A stretch of DNA of 64,000 bases from Arcticimaribacter sp002477625 (GCA_943846665.1 OX044358.1:434001-498000), one strand, 5' to 3'; shown: positions 52,236-61,197, numbered from the stretch's first letter. The notes: a model not told the origin generated them from the sequence alone. Numbers and translations: made by a program.

Positions 52236-53687
52236 CTACAGTTCCCACCCTTTGCGATATTCTCGACCGACAAACTGGTTGGCATCTTTTAAATTTGTTA
52301 TTTTCATTTGAGATCCGTCCCACAGTAGTTTTTTGCGCCCGTAGTATTCCATATCCCGATTACTTCCTTTTCGAAGTAAATAGCTCCGAATAGCAATATT
52401 ACCCATCAATACCGTTTCGGTAAGCGGTCCTGAATAATCGAATGAAGAAGTCAATGCTTTGTGTTCATCGCTATTGAATCCTGCTTTTATGGCATCGATC
52501 CATTGTCTTTGGTGTCCAAATTCAGGTTCTTTGCTTTTTGGCTGTTTAAAGCTTAGGGTTTCTTCTCCTTTTCTAAATAATTTTGGATATTGACCATAGA
52601 CCCCCGTACTGATGATTCCGTGTTCTCCAATCATCAAGACACCGTTACCCCCACCAGGTTCTCCAATGTCTTCCGTAGATGGAATTAGATCCGGATGTGG
52701 TGGACGTATTCCTCCATCGGTCCAGGTCATCACTATTGGGGTTTGGTTCTTTTCGGTTGCATCAAAATTAAGGGTTACCAAAGATGAAGGTGGACATCCT
52801 TCTGGCAAATGCTCTGCTACCCACATTTGTGTATAGACACTCCCAACACTACATTCTACTGCCGTTGGGTAATGCAGTCCAAGTGCACGAAAAGGAATAT
52901 CAATTAAGTGGCAGCCCATATCGCCTAATGCTCCAGTTCCATATTCCCACCAGCCGCGCCAGTTGAATGGATGTAAAGAAGAACTGTAAGGTGTTTCTGA
53001 TGCAGGACCTAACCATTGATCCCAAGCGAGGTTGCCCGGCTTTTTCTGTGGATCGGGTTGTGGTTTGGGAATCCCCTGTGGCCAGACCGGTCGGTTGGTC
53101 CATACTTTCACTTCAGAAACCTTTCCGATGAGTCCCGTATTTACCCATTCTTGAACTTGAACTTGAGCTGGATTTGAAGCCCCTTGGTTTCCCATCTGAC
53201 TTACCATCTTGTTTGCGCGAGCTGTTTCAGTGAGTAAACGTGCTTCTTTGATGTTGTGCGTGAGGGGTTTTTGAACATATACATGAATCCCACGGTTCAT
53301 AGCTTTCATAGCAATTACTCCATGGGTGTGATCGGGAGTTGAAACTGTTATGGCATCAAGGTCTTTTTCCGTGTCTAGTAGTTTTCTGAAATCAGTATAA
53401 AAGTTTGCTTTGGGAAAATCTTTGATGGTGTCTAAAACACCATGTGTTCCGCTAGGATCGATATCACACAAGGCAACAACACGTTCACGCCCTTGAACTG
53501 AAGCATTGATAATATCGCTTCTTCCTTTTCCACCTACGCCAATTCCAGCAATATTCAAACGATCACTAGGAGCAAGATATCCGGGCCCTCCGAGTACATG
53601 CCTCGGAACAATCATTATAGAGGAAGCAAGTAGTCCTTTTTTCAAGAAACTTCTTCTTGAATTGGAGTTGTGTTTTTTTGATTTCAT
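52236..53687 (-). CDS. Gfo/Idh/MocA-family oxidoreductase, Tat-exported
   Basis: 483 residues. Tat signal NSRRSFLKKGLLASSIMIVP. Rossmann domain (LNIAGIGVGGKGRSDIINA) with VALCDID, and the conserved Lys in VQKPLTHN, a variant of EKP. The C-terminal domain has WRGWWEYGTGALGDMGCHLI, the usual substrate/His region of the large Bacteroidota/Planctomycetes subfamily. NAD(P)-dependent sugar dehydrogenase or glycosidase-like activity is possible. First gene of the sugar-type run 53687-50528. Confidence 0.9.
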   Translation of the reverse strand: MKSKKHNSNSRRSFLKKGLLASSIMIVPRHVLGGPGYLAPSDRLNIAGIGVGGKGRSDIINASVQGRERVVALCDIDPSGTHGVLDTIKDFPKANFYTDFRKLLDTEKDLDAITVSTPDHTHGVIAMKAMNRGIHVYVQKPLTHNIKEARLLTETARANKMVSQMGNQGASNPAQVQVQEWVNTGLIGKVSEVKVWTNRPVWPQGIPKPQPDPQKKPGNLAWDQWLGPASETPYSSSLHPFNWRGWWEYGTGALGDMGCHLIDIPFRALGLHYPTAVECSVGSVYTQMWVAEHLPEGCPPSSLVTLNFDATEKNQTPIVMTWTDGGIRPPHPDLIPSTEDIGEPGGGNGVLMIGEHGIISTGVYGQYPKLFRKGEETLSFKQPKSKEPEFGHQRQWIDAIKAGFNSDEHKALTSSFDYSGPLTETVLMGNIAIRSYLLRKGSNRDMEYYGRKKLLWDGSQMKITNLKDANQFVGREYRKGWEL

Positions 53688-53737
53688 AAGACTATTTTTA
53701 AAATCAAAAATTACAAAAAATAATCTAACGAATGGCT

Positions 53738-54274
53738 TTAGGGTGTTCTAAATTCGCCTATCCAGCTTTCCTTTACTTTTTTGAACAGCGCACGAATATG
53801 AACGGGGCGTCTCAATTCGAGGTAATCAAGTTGTGTAGCCTGGAAAACAAGTTTCATGAAATGGTGCTCTTCCTGAAGAAAAGAAGTAGAAGACACCGAG
53901 TCGATCCGACTCCCTGGAGCTAGTACTGTTGTGTAATCTTTTTGCGAAGCCAATGCTTGTTCACTAAACAATGTTTCGTCTCGCTCTTTTAATACACATT
54001 GGGCTTGAATGCGAACTTGGGTCAGTTTTTCTGGATTATAAAAAAGAATTTCGACCGCTTTATTGTTATTTAAACTAGAAACTTTGCTCGAACGAGCATC
54101 TGTGTAAATTGTGAACTCCATTGACTCTGGATTATAGTCCCTTAAAACAACGGTTCTTAATTCGGGTCGGGAATCACTGGTGGTACCTAAAACAAAAAAA
54201 CGATAGGGGTGTTTTTTTTGCGAAAGAGCGCGTTGCCATTCCCCCTTACAACGCTCGAGTAGTTCGTTCAACAT
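53738..54274 (-). CDS. Pyridoxamine 5'-phosphate oxidase-family flavoprotein
   Basis: 178 residues from an ATG that overlaps the upstream stop (TAATG); an in-frame upstream start at 54301 would add nine residues. Split-barrel FMN fold: YRFFVLGTTSDSRPELRTVV, FTIYTDARSSKVSSLNNNKA, VEILFYNPEKLTQVRIQAQC, and DYLELRRPVHIRALF. It is shorter than PdxH and lacks its full PLP motifs, so it is better called a general FMN-binding oxidoreductase (Alr4036/PNPOx-like). Confidence 0.82.
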   Translation of the reverse strand: MLNELLERCKGEWQRALSQKKHPYRFFVLGTTSDSRPELRTVVLRDYNPESMEFTIYTDARSSKVSSLNNNKAVEILFYNPEKLTQVRIQAQCVLKERDETLFSEQALASQKDYTTVLAPGSRIDSVSSTSFLQEEHHFMKLVFQATQLDYLELRRPVHIRALFKKVKESWIGEFRTP

Positions 54275-55287
54275 TAGTTTGCTTTTTGAAGTTCCAACCA
54301 CTTTTTTGCTCGTAATTGGGCGTTTACTTCAATGTCTTTCCAAAATAAGTTTACATCGGCAAAATGGTAGCTTTTAATAAAAGAAAGGAAGAAACGTTTG
54401 GGAATACGTGGGACCGTAGACCAGATTAACCCGTCAACAACTTCAATCCCGATCGCTTTATCATAAATTTCTCCATCAGAATTTAAGGTACCTAAATGTT
54501 CGAATCTTGATGTTTTAACCCGTTCATCCCAAGTAATAGGATTTGTAGTCACCCCCCCTTTGTACCATTGTTCGTAAGTCTTAGGAAACTTCTTTTTCTT
54601 ATAGGTATTCCAGCTTACAAAGCCACCAACAGCCTCGGGTTGGAACATGGGCTGTATCGAGCCTAATTCATTTTCTTTGACGCGAACTCCTGGCAAATAG
54701 GCTGCTACTAATTGATCTTGCAGGTCTTTACCATCAAAAAAATCTTTGATTAATTCTTTAGCCATAATACTTCCCTGACTATGACCGGCTATGATAATTC
54801 CCTTGCCTTTATTGTAATGCTCTAAGTAATACAAAAATGCTGCTGAAACATCCTGATAAGCAATTTTCCAAGAGGCTGGACCTTCCAAATCGTATGGCTC
54901 TACATAGGTCTTGTAATGAGATTGTCGGTAAAAAGGAACGTATATATTTCCCGCCTTAGCCCAACTTGATGCTTGGAACTTTACGGATTTCGTAAGAACA
55001 TTCTTTCGAATATCTTCCCGATTTAAATCAGCATTCCAAGAGGAGTCTTTTTTGTCTGTTAATAATGTAGGGTAAACAAAAAATACATCTATGTCACTTT
55101 GAGATGACTTACCGCTTATTGACACCAGCTCTTCTGGGTATTGACCAGGGAGAACCGCCCAGGATTCGTTACTGGTGTAATCAGGTGCCTCTGGGATTGG
55201 TGTTTCAGAAAAAGGGAGTGTTTTATACATAGTCTTACAACTAAGCAACAACATCAAAGCGAATAGAAGTGATATTTTTGTGCGCAA
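54274..55287 (-). CDS. DUF3089 alpha/beta-hydrolase lipoprotein
   Basis: 337 residues, lipobox LMLLLSC (Cys 17). DUF3089 pattern: SDIDVFFVYPTLLTDKKDSS near residue 65, YYLEHYNKGKGIIIAGHSQG with nucleophile Ser in GHSQGS near residue 170, and AFDVGGFVSWNTY-type strand (VGGFVSWNTYKKKKF). The acid and His residues are expected in VVDGLIWSTVP and SYHFADVNLFW. Outer- or inner-membrane anchored esterase; substrate unknown. Translationally coupled to the flavoprotein gene. Confidence 0.85.
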   Translation of the reverse strand: MRTKISLLFALMLLLSCKTMYKTLPFSETPIPEAPDYTSNESWAVLPGQYPEELVSISGKSSQSDIDVFFVYPTLLTDKKDSSWNADLNREDIRKNVLTKSVKFQASSWAKAGNIYVPFYRQSHYKTYVEPYDLEGPASWKIAYQDVSAAFLYYLEHYNKGKGIIIAGHSQGSIMAKELIKDFFDGKDLQDQLVAAYLPGVRVKENELGSIQPMFQPEAVGGFVSWNTYKKKKFPKTYEQWYKGGVTTNPITWDERVKTSRFEHLGTLNSDGEIYDKAIGIEVVDGLIWSTVPRIPKRFFLSFIKSYHFADVNLFWKDIEVNAQLRAKKWLELQKAN

Positions 55288-55435
55288 TTTTTTTTGGTAA
55301 ATATAGTGTTTTTGAGTTTTATGCGTTTTCTTGTAATATTATAAACCGATCTTAAAATTAAAAACAGATAAATGCCTTTTACAAAGGACAGGTATTCATT
55401 TTTTTTTAACTTTATTCCGTAAAATAAAATACATT

Positions 55436-56173
55436 ATGAAAATCAGATCCATCCTTTTCGCCAGTGTATTAACTGCTTCTTTATTGGTTTCTTGTGAAAC
55501 AAAACCAAAAAAAGAAAAGCACGCTGAAGTTTCTATTGAAATGAAAAAAATCAATGATACCCTTCTTCGAGCAACCATCACAACAATTACTGATAAAAAT
55601 GGAGTTTTAAATGAAGATGTTCAAGTAATTGAAGGAACTCCTGGAGAAGTAAAAGCAAAAGTAGAAGCTCATAAAAGCACTGTTTTACACGACAAGCCGC
55701 ATCAAATGCACCAAAAAACAGAAAAGAAACTCAAATTTTCTCTGGAAGCTAAAAGTGGAAGCACAGCCTCTGGGATGGTTTCTTTAACTGAGAAAGACGG
55801 CCAAGTTACCCTAGAAGCACACATCAACGGATTGGACTCAGGTGTTCATGCCATCCATATTCATGAAAAAGCAGATTGTAGTTCAGCAGACGGAAAGTCA
55901 GCTGGTGGACACTGGAATCCAACCTTTCAACCCCACGGTGCCTGGGGAGATGCTGCCGGATACCACCGTGGCGATATCGGTAACTTTACTGCCGATGATA
56001 GCGGCCATGGTATGATCACATTCAGCACAGATCAGTGGTGTATTGGTTGTGATGATGCAGATAAAAACCTTGTAGGTAGAGCCATTATCGTGCACCAAGG
56101 AGCCGATGACCTAACTTCTCAGCCCTCTGGAGCTGCAGGTGCACGGGTAAGCTGTGCCGGTATTATTGAATAG
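55436..56173 (+). CDS. sodC: Cu/Zn superoxide dismutase, lipoprotein
   Basis: 245 residues. Lipobox SLLVSC (Cys 20), then a charged linker of about 70 residues, and the SOD domain from about 95. Copper ligands in HAIHIHEKADC, GGHWNP and IIVHQGADD; zinc ligands in HGAWGDAAGYHRGD with Asp; disulfide Cys in ADCSS and ARVSCAGIIE; Arg of the active-site funnel in GARVSC. An extra DQWCIGCDDADK insert carries two more Cys, unusual for the family. It dismutates extracytoplasmic superoxide. An ECF sigma gene follows in the same direction. Confidence 0.93.
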   Translation: MKIRSILFASVLTASLLVSCETKPKKEKHAEVSIEMKKINDTLLRATITTITDKNGVLNEDVQVIEGTPGEVKAKVEAHKSTVLHDKPHQMHQKTEKKLKFSLEAKSGSTASGMVSLTEKDGQVTLEAHINGLDSGVHAIHIHEKADCSSADGKSAGGHWNPTFQPHGAWGDAAGYHRGDIGNFTADDSGHGMITFSTDQWCIGCDDADKNLVGRAIIVHQGADDLTSQPSGAAGARVSCAGIIE

Positions 56174-56186
56174 AAATTGTGTTTTT

Positions 56187-56213
56187 TTGTAACAAAAACA
56201 TTTTTTGTCCCAC
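56187..56213 (+). promoter_or_regulatory. Possible ECF-type promoter of the sigma gene
   Basis: TTGTAAC at 56187-56193 and TGTCCCAC at 56206-56213. The AAC and GTC elements resemble autoregulated ECF promoters, but the 13-bp spacing is shorter than usual. Confidence 0.35.
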
Positions 56214-56232
56214 TAATTAGAATAACAAGTAC

Positions 56233-56721
56233 ATGCGTTTGAGTGAAAATGATTTTTTGGAGTTGCTTAAGGAGCATCAAAACATCATTCACAAAATTTG
56301 CCGCATTTATACTTATGATGATGCAAGTCAGAAAGATCTCTTTCAAGAGATCAGTATTCAATTGTGGAAGTCATACCCTAGTTTCGCTGGGAAATCTAAG
56401 TTTACCACTTGGATGTATCGCGTAGGGTTGAATACTGCAATCACACTTTATCGGAAAAACAAAAAAACAATTCTAAGTGACGATATGTCGATGCTTCCGG
56501 AATTGAAAGCGTATGAAGAATATGACGACACCAAAGAAATTCAAATTCGGTGGCTTTATGAAAAAATAGAAACCTTTTCTGAAATAGAAAAGGCGTTGAT
56601 CTTATTGTATTTGGAAGATAAAAAATATGCTGAAATTGCTGTAACCCTCGGGATATCAGAAGTAAATGCACGTGTAAAAATTAGTCGACTCAAAAGAAAA
56701 CTAAAAACAATGCTGAAGTAA
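56233..56721 (+). CDS. ECF-family RNA polymerase sigma factor
   Basis: 162 residues. Region 2: HKICRIYTYDDASQKDLFQE, ISIQLWKSYPSFAGKSKFTT, WMYRVGLNTAITLYRK; region 4: SEIEKALILLYLEDKKYAEI and AVTLGISEVNARVKISRLKR. The gene after it, 7 bp on, encodes a membrane protein that is probably its partner or anti-sigma factor. The regulon is unknown; the upstream SOD gene makes an envelope redox stress role possible. Confidence 0.92.
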   Translation: MRLSENDFLELLKEHQNIIHKICRIYTYDDASQKDLFQEISIQLWKSYPSFAGKSKFTTWMYRVGLNTAITLYRKNKKTILSDDMSMLPELKAYEEYDDTKEIQIRWLYEKIETFSEIEKALILLYLEDKKYAEIAVTLGISEVNARVKISRLKRKLKTMLK

Positions 56722-56728
56722 TAAAACT

Positions 56729-57361
56729 ATGAATAAACTGGATGCATTAAAGCAAGAATGGAAAAATCAAAGGTTTGACCTACAACTATCAAAGGAAGAA
56801 CTGTATGCATTGACGCAAAAGAAATCGATTTCTTCCATCAAGTGGATTTTTATATTCAGTTGTGTAGAATTCTTTGCTTACCTTTTATTTCCTTTTTTAA
56901 TTCCTGATTACTTTGAAGCTTTTGATTACTACAGAAGTATTCATTTATATGAATTTTCTATCATAATCAGTATTCTAGGATATGTGATCCTCTCCTACTT
57001 CATGATTCAGTTTTACTTAAATTACAATAAAATAAAAGCCTCTGATTCCATTTCTATTCTGATTGAAACCATCATAAAATCAAGGAAATCTGTCAATAAA
57101 TACATCCTCTATAACCTAGGAGTGTTTATCGTCTTTTTGGGAGTTGTTTTGATCAATGCATTCCGCTATGACGAAAACTACATACATCTGTTAAATCAAG
57201 AAACTGGAGGGGAGGGATCAATCATACAAATGGTAGTTTTCATCATCATAATCATGATTTTAGTTTTAGCAGTACTCATTGGGTTTTATTATCTAATCTA
57301 TGGACGGTATTTCTTTAAGCTTAAAAGACACATTCAAGAGCTCAATCAAATCGAAGACTAA
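56729..57361 (+). CDS. Membrane protein, likely partner of the ECF sigma factor
   Basis: 210 residues. N-terminal soluble part of about 35 (DALKQEWKNQRFDLQLSKEE), followed by four helices (WIFIFSCVEFFAYLLFPFLI, IIISILGYVILSYFMIQFYL, LYNLGVFIVFLGVVLINAF, IIQMVVFIIIIMILVLAVLI). The arrangement fits an anti-sigma-type protein, but no zinc anti-sigma motif is visible. Named by context only. Confidence 0.65.
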   Translation: MNKLDALKQEWKNQRFDLQLSKEELYALTQKKSISSIKWIFIFSCVEFFAYLLFPFLIPDYFEAFDYYRSIHLYEFSIIISILGYVILSYFMIQFYLNYNKIKASDSISILIETIIKSRKSVNKYILYNLGVFIVFLGVVLINAFRYDENYIHLLNQETGGEGSIIQMVVFIIIIMILVLAVLIGFYYLIYGRYFFKLKRHIQELNQIED

Positions 57362-57364
57362 AAA

Positions 57365-58162
57365 CTACCACTCTCTTTTTTTATTCAACGCTTCTTGTTC
57401 TTCGATTTCTTTGGCTGATAAAACCTTTAAAAACGAAGGGTGTTGTTCTATAGAATATTCGATTTTCTCCAAGATGGATTCTACGGAATCATTGTCATAA
57501 TCAATGGCTAGCGGTTCTTTTATTACCATGGACTGCAGAATACCCTTTTTCTTAATCATAAGTCCCTTTTTATCAAACGATCTTCTGAAACCGTCGATGA
57601 CAATTGGTACTACTACGGGTTTATATTTCTTAATGATGAAGGCAGTTCCTTTCCGCATGGGTCTGAAGGGCTTGGTTGTTCCTTGTGGAAAAGTGATTAC
57701 CCACCCATCATCTAGTGCCTTCCCAATATTGGAGATGTCACTGAATTTGACCTGTCGGTTAATATCTTTTCCAGCTTCACGCCAAGTTCGCTCAATAGAA
57801 ACAGAACCTGCATAGGCTAGTATTTTTGGTAAAAGTCCGTCGCTCATGGTCTCTTTTGCGGCAACATAATAAATATTCAATTTCGGATTCCAAAGGTATC
57901 CCACATTCTTAATGCTGTCGAGGCGACCACTTAAACTTGCGTTAAACACGTGGAACATGGCAACTACATCTGCATAATAGGTTTGATGATTGGATACAAA
58001 AAGTACATCTTGATCGGGCAAATTTTTAATGATTTCTGAGCCTTCAATATGCAACTGATTGAAACCTCTGTACCTGCGATGAGACATTATGCCCAGGTAA
58101 CGGATCAACATTTTTTTTAAGAAAAGTATATGCCCGAAAGGGTTTCTTTTTAGTATTCCCAT
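57365..58162 (-). CDS. 1-acyl-glycerol-3-phosphate acyltransferase-like enzyme
   Basis: 265 residues, PlsC/LPLAT family. Catalytic NHQTYYAD (H-x4-D) near residue 55, substrate motif FPQGTTKP in place of FPEGTR near 160, and VVPIVIDGFRRSFDKKG. It acylates lysophosphatidate or a related glycerolipid at the inner membrane. The Glu to Gln change in motif III is seen in some relatives; the donor and acceptor cannot be read. Convergent with the membrane-protein gene before it. Confidence 0.85.
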   Translation of the reverse strand: MGILKRNPFGHILFLKKMLIRYLGIMSHRRYRGFNQLHIEGSEIIKNLPDQDVLFVSNHQTYYADVVAMFHVFNASLSGRLDSIKNVGYLWNPKLNIYYVAAKETMSDGLLPKILAYAGSVSIERTWREAGKDINRQVKFSDISNIGKALDDGWVITFPQGTTKPFRPMRKGTAFIIKKYKPVVVPIVIDGFRRSFDKKGLMIKKKGILQSMVIKEPLAIDYDNDSVESILEKIEYSIEQHPSFLKVLSAKEIEEQEALNKKREW

Positions 58163-58189
58163 AATCTAAATAATCGAGTAAATATAACA

Positions 58190-58837
58190 TTATTCTTTCA
58201 GTGCAATCAGAATCAATTCTTTCATTTCTGCAAGAATTGTGGCAGTAGCTCCCCATACTTGAACATTTTCAAAAACATACATGGGAACATTAATTTCGCC
58301 CACATAAGAAGTAGAAACGGTTCCCTTGGTTTCATTTTCAGAATCTAAAAGCTTAGAAAGAGGGACCTCGATGATCTTTTCAACTTCCTTAATCTCTTTT
58401 ACAAAAGTAGGTCTACTCCTCACAAAACCTACAAAAGGGTGAACAATAAAATTACTCGGGGGAATATAAAACCTTGATAATTCTTTAATCTTTTCTACAT
58501 CAGAATACGGAATACCAACCTCTTCTTGAGCTTCCCGTAGTGCCGTATCCCAAAATGTGTTGTCGCCAAGATCTCGCTTTCCTCCTGGGAAACTAATTTG
58601 ACCCGAATGCACACCCGAATAGACTACCCGTTCTATTAAAACAAAATTGGTGATGCCCTTTGCATCTGGAAAAAATAAAATTAAAACAGCCGCTTTTTTC
58701 GCTTTATTCTCGTTCAAAGGGTTGTCTATTATTTCTTGTAATCTGAATAAGGGTGCCATTTTTTTTTGTGCTACAATCCCGGGTAAGGGTAAATCCATTA
58801 CTTTTGGGAGAAGCGATTCGAATTTTGTAAACAGCAT
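58190..58837 (-). CDS. Nudix hydrolase, CoA-pyrophosphatase type
   Basis: 215 residues. Nudix helix region SFPGGKRDLGDNTFWDTALR followed by EAQEEVGI, with the GGK.D..D spacing of the CoA diphosphatase (NUDT7/YeaB) subfamily. PSNFIVHPFVGFVRSRPTF after it is the NuCoA region. Hydrolyses CoA or its derivatives to phosphopantetheine and 3',5'-ADP. 27 bp upstream of the acyltransferase gene on the same strand. Confidence 0.9.
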   Translation of the reverse strand: MLFTKFESLLPKVMDLPLPGIVAQKKMAPLFRLQEIIDNPLNENKAKKAAVLILFFPDAKGITNFVLIERVVYSGVHSGQISFPGGKRDLGDNTFWDTALREAQEEVGIPYSDVEKIKELSRFYIPPSNFIVHPFVGFVRSRPTFVKEIKEVEKIIEVPLSKLLDSENETKGTVSTSYVGEINVPMYVFENVQVWGATATILAEMKELILIALKE

Positions 58838-58843
58838 AGGGTA

Positions 58844-59536
58844 ATGAAAAAATTTAAGATTTTAAGTATGGTACTGCTGATTTTAGTGAGCTGTACAGAG
58901 CCTCCTAAAAAAATAAAAAATACTACAAAAAAAGCTGAACCCAAGCAGAAAGTTGTAAAAAAAGAGCTTCTACTTGAAGAACCTGCCGAATACCTGAACG
59001 AAAAAACGGCAATTCCATTTCTATTTGAGTACCAACAGAAGCACAAAGAAAACAAGGTAAGAATCAGTACTGCCTATGGAGCAATTGATATTCTTTTGTT
59101 CGACAACACACCCTACCACAGGGCAAACTTTATTTACCTAACAAAACTGGGGTACTATAATGACACCTTTTTTCATCGCGTTGTTCCCGACTTTGTTATT
59201 CAAGGTGGAAACTCAGATCATCCAAAAACATGGCGTAAAAGAAGAAAGATTGGACGTTATCTCTTACCCCAGGACAACGACAAGGGGCACAAGCACGATC
59301 GGGGTGTTATTTCTATTCCCAGTAGCGAAGAAGATAATCCACACAAACTAGCGTCCCCATTCGAGTTTTTTATCGTTCAACAGAAAGGCGGAGCTTACCA
59401 TTTAGATCAAGACTTCACCCCCTTTGGTAAAGTTATTCGAGGTATGGATGTAGTTGATAAAATTTGTGCACAACCGATTGATGGGCGAGAAAATCCAATA
59501 CAAAACATCAAAATGAAAGTCGAAATATTGGATTGA
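58844..59536 (+). CDS. Cyclophilin-type peptidyl-prolyl isomerase lipoprotein
   Basis: 230 residues. Lipobox ILVSC (Cys 14), a Lys-rich linker, and a cyclophilin domain from about 60: AIDILLFDNTPYHRANFIYL, YYNDTFFHRVVPDFVIQGGN (FHRVVPDFVIQGG is the family signature), KLASPFEFFIV and HLDQDFTPFGKVIRGMDVV. It helps fold exported or membrane-attached proteins in the periplasm. Divergent from the Nudix gene with a 6-bp gap, so promoters must overlap coding sequence. Confidence 0.93.
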   Translation: MKKFKILSMVLLILVSCTEPPKKIKNTTKKAEPKQKVVKKELLLEEPAEYLNEKTAIPFLFEYQQKHKENKVRISTAYGAIDILLFDNTPYHRANFIYLTKLGYYNDTFFHRVVPDFVIQGGNSDHPKTWRKRRKIGRYLLPQDNDKGHKHDRGVISIPSSEEDNPHKLASPFEFFIVQQKGGAYHLDQDFTPFGKVIRGMDVVDKICAQPIDGRENPIQNIKMKVEILD

Positions 59537-59560
59537 TATAGTTTTTTCTTATTATATTTG
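59533..59560 (+). promoter_or_regulatory. Consensus flavobacterial promoter of oxyR
   Basis: TTG at 59533-59535 (overlapping the cyclophilin stop), 17-bp spacer, TATATTTG at 59553-59560, 23 bp before the ATG. Confidence 0.8.
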
Positions 59561-59583
59561 ATAAATAATAAAATTATTACATA

Positions 59584-60513
59584 ATGACACTCACCCAACT
59601 CAAATACATGATAGCAGTAGCAGAAGCAGGGAACTTCACCCTTGCTGCAGAGAAATCTTTTGTTACTCAGCCTACGTTAAGCATGCAAATTCAAAAATTA
59701 GAAGACGAATTGGGGGTTCAAATCTTCAACAGAACAAAGAAACCCATCCGTTTAACTAAAGTAGGATCAGAAATTCTTATTCAAGCTCGTAAAATAATAT
59801 CGGAATCCAAACGCATGGAGGATGTTGTTGCCCAAGAAAAAGGGTTTATTGGAGGTTCATTTAGCCTGGGTATCATTCCAACAGTAATGCCTACCCTACT
59901 CCCCATGTTCCTCAATACATTTCTAAAAGCTTACCCCAAGGTCAACCTGAAAATTGAAGAACTCACAACCGAAAGCATCATTGAACACCTTGCAGACGGA
60001 AAACTAGATGCAGGAATCGCCGCTACTCCCCTGAAGCATGAAACAATAATTGAACGTCCTTTGTATTACGAACCATTTGTAGCCTATGTTCCAGAAAGTC
60101 ATCGCTTATCTGGAAGTAATGAAATTAATATTGAGGACCTAGAAAATGAAAATGTATTGCTACTCGAAGACGGACACTGCTTCAAAAATCAAGTCCTATC
60201 CATGTGTTCCGTAGTGAAAAGTGGGAGGAATAAGCAATTCAACCTGAAGAGTGGTAGTTTTGAAACCCTTGTCAACTTAGCAAACGAAGGTTTAGGAATG
60301 ACGCTCGTTCCTTATTTAAATGCTTCCAATCTTTCTGAAAAGAATACAAAAAACGTAATCCACTTTCCGGCTCCCTCCCCGGCTCGTGAGATCAGCATCA
60401 TTTACCCCAAGAGTCAATTGAAGCTTCAGATCATCGAAGCTCTAAAGGAAAGTATTAGTGGGGTTGTTCGAGGCGCAATTGCTTTTGATGATGTTCAAAT
60501 AATCGCTCCTTAA
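59584..60513 (+). CDS. oxyR: Hydrogen-peroxide sensor OxyR (LysR family)
   Basis: 309 residues. N-terminal winged HTH (LTQLKYMIAVAEAGNFTLAA), linker helix and a periplasmic-binding-type sensor domain. The redox pair is in EDGHCFKNQVLSMC and falls at Cys 199 and Cys 208, exactly the E. coli numbering, in the same GHC....Q....C context. H2O2 forms a disulfide between them and activates catalase and peroxidase genes. A consensus housekeeping promoter lies upstream. Its stop overlaps a small minus-strand gene by 4 bp. Confidence 0.95.
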   Translation: MTLTQLKYMIAVAEAGNFTLAAEKSFVTQPTLSMQIQKLEDELGVQIFNRTKKPIRLTKVGSEILIQARKIISESKRMEDVVAQEKGFIGGSFSLGIIPTVMPTLLPMFLNTFLKAYPKVNLKIEELTTESIIEHLADGKLDAGIAATPLKHETIIERPLYYEPFVAYVPESHRLSGSNEINIEDLENENVLLLEDGHCFKNQVLSMCSVVKSGRNKQFNLKSGSFETLVNLANEGLGMTLVPYLNASNLSEKNTKNVIHFPAPSPAREISIIYPKSQLKLQIIEALKESISGVVRGAIAFDDVQIIAP

Positions 60514-60683
60514 ATCATTTCTAAATGTGGGTTTTTGCTTAAAAAAACACGACGCCATCGCTTCAAACGTAGTAAATCTGCCTCATTTAACTCCCTGCAA
60601 GCCTTTTCATATTCTTTTGAAAACAGCTCATTGTCAAAACTAACCTTACTCAAAATCGTAGTGTAGTACTTATAATTGCTCAT
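60510..60683 (-). CDS. 57-residue conserved-type small protein
   Basis: Begins MSNYKYYTTILSKVSFDNEL and ends VFLSKNPHLEMI, soluble and rich in charged helices. I recall similar short proteins starting MSNYKYYTTIL in flavobacteria, of unknown function. Convergent with oxyR (4-bp overlap). Confidence 0.65.
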   Translation of the reverse strand: MSNYKYYTTILSKVSFDNELFSKEYEKACRELNEADLLRLKRWRRVFLSKNPHLEMI

Positions 60684-60756
60684 AATTCTTAGATTTGATT
60701 AGCCTAATGTAGTTGCGATTTTTAAAAAAAAATGTTGTAGAAATGTTAAAATTACT

Positions 60757-60802
60757 ACTATGCATTGCATGGTATTATCTTAAAAACATATATTTGCATA
60801 GT
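60757..60802 (+). promoter_or_regulatory. padR promoter with candidate PadR operator
   Basis: TTG at 60765-60767, 21-bp spacer, TATATTTG at 60789-60796. The core is flanked by a perfect 8-bp inverted repeat ACTATGCA (60757-60764) and TGCATAGT (60795-60802). An 11-bp palindrome ATGCATTGCAT (60760-60770) covers the -33 element. Autorepression by PadR at these sites is a good guess. Confidence 0.65.
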
Positions 60803-60865
60803 AAACAACCAAGAATAACACGCTTCAAACAAAAAAAATAATGAACACCTACACCTAGAAAAGTT

Positions 60866-61195
60866 ATGAACATTGAAAATACCAAAGCACAAATGCGAAA
60901 AGGTGTCCTAGAATTTTGTATCCTCAAAATACTAAGCACTAAAGACAAGTATTCTTTTGAAATCATAGAAACCCTAAAGGAATCAAAAATGCTTGTAGTT
61001 GAAGGAACTCTTTATCCCTTATTAACTCGACTGAAGAATGGGGGCTTATTAGAATATCGGTGGGAAGAATCAACATCTGGACCACCAAGAAAATACTACT
61101 CCATAACCGAAGTAGGGAAAAAATTCCTTGAGGAACTCCATTCTTCCTGGAGTGATCTAAACAAAGCCGTCACTGCATTAACCAAAAAATCTTAA
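60866..61195 (+). CDS. PadR-family transcriptional regulator
   Basis: 109 residues. Winged-helix pattern KGVLEFCILKILSTKDKYSF, EIIETLKESKMLVVEGTLYP, LLTRLKNGGLLEYRWEESTS, then GPPRKYYSITEVGKKFLEEL, the family signature. No added C-terminal effector domain (subfamily s2). Two bases separate it from the PspC-domain gene it most likely controls. ATG 60866 lies about 60 bp after the predicted start of transcription. Confidence 0.93.
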   Translation: MNIENTKAQMRKGVLEFCILKILSTKDKYSFEIIETLKESKMLVVEGTLYPLLTRLKNGGLLEYRWEESTSGPPRKYYSITEVGKKFLEELHSSWSDLNKAVTALTKKS

Positions 61196-61197
61196 GC

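Noticed and set aside
57365..58162. Inactive acyltransferase because EGTR is QGTT
   Set aside because: The H-x4-D motif is intact and QGT variants occur in related families, so loss of activity is not supported.
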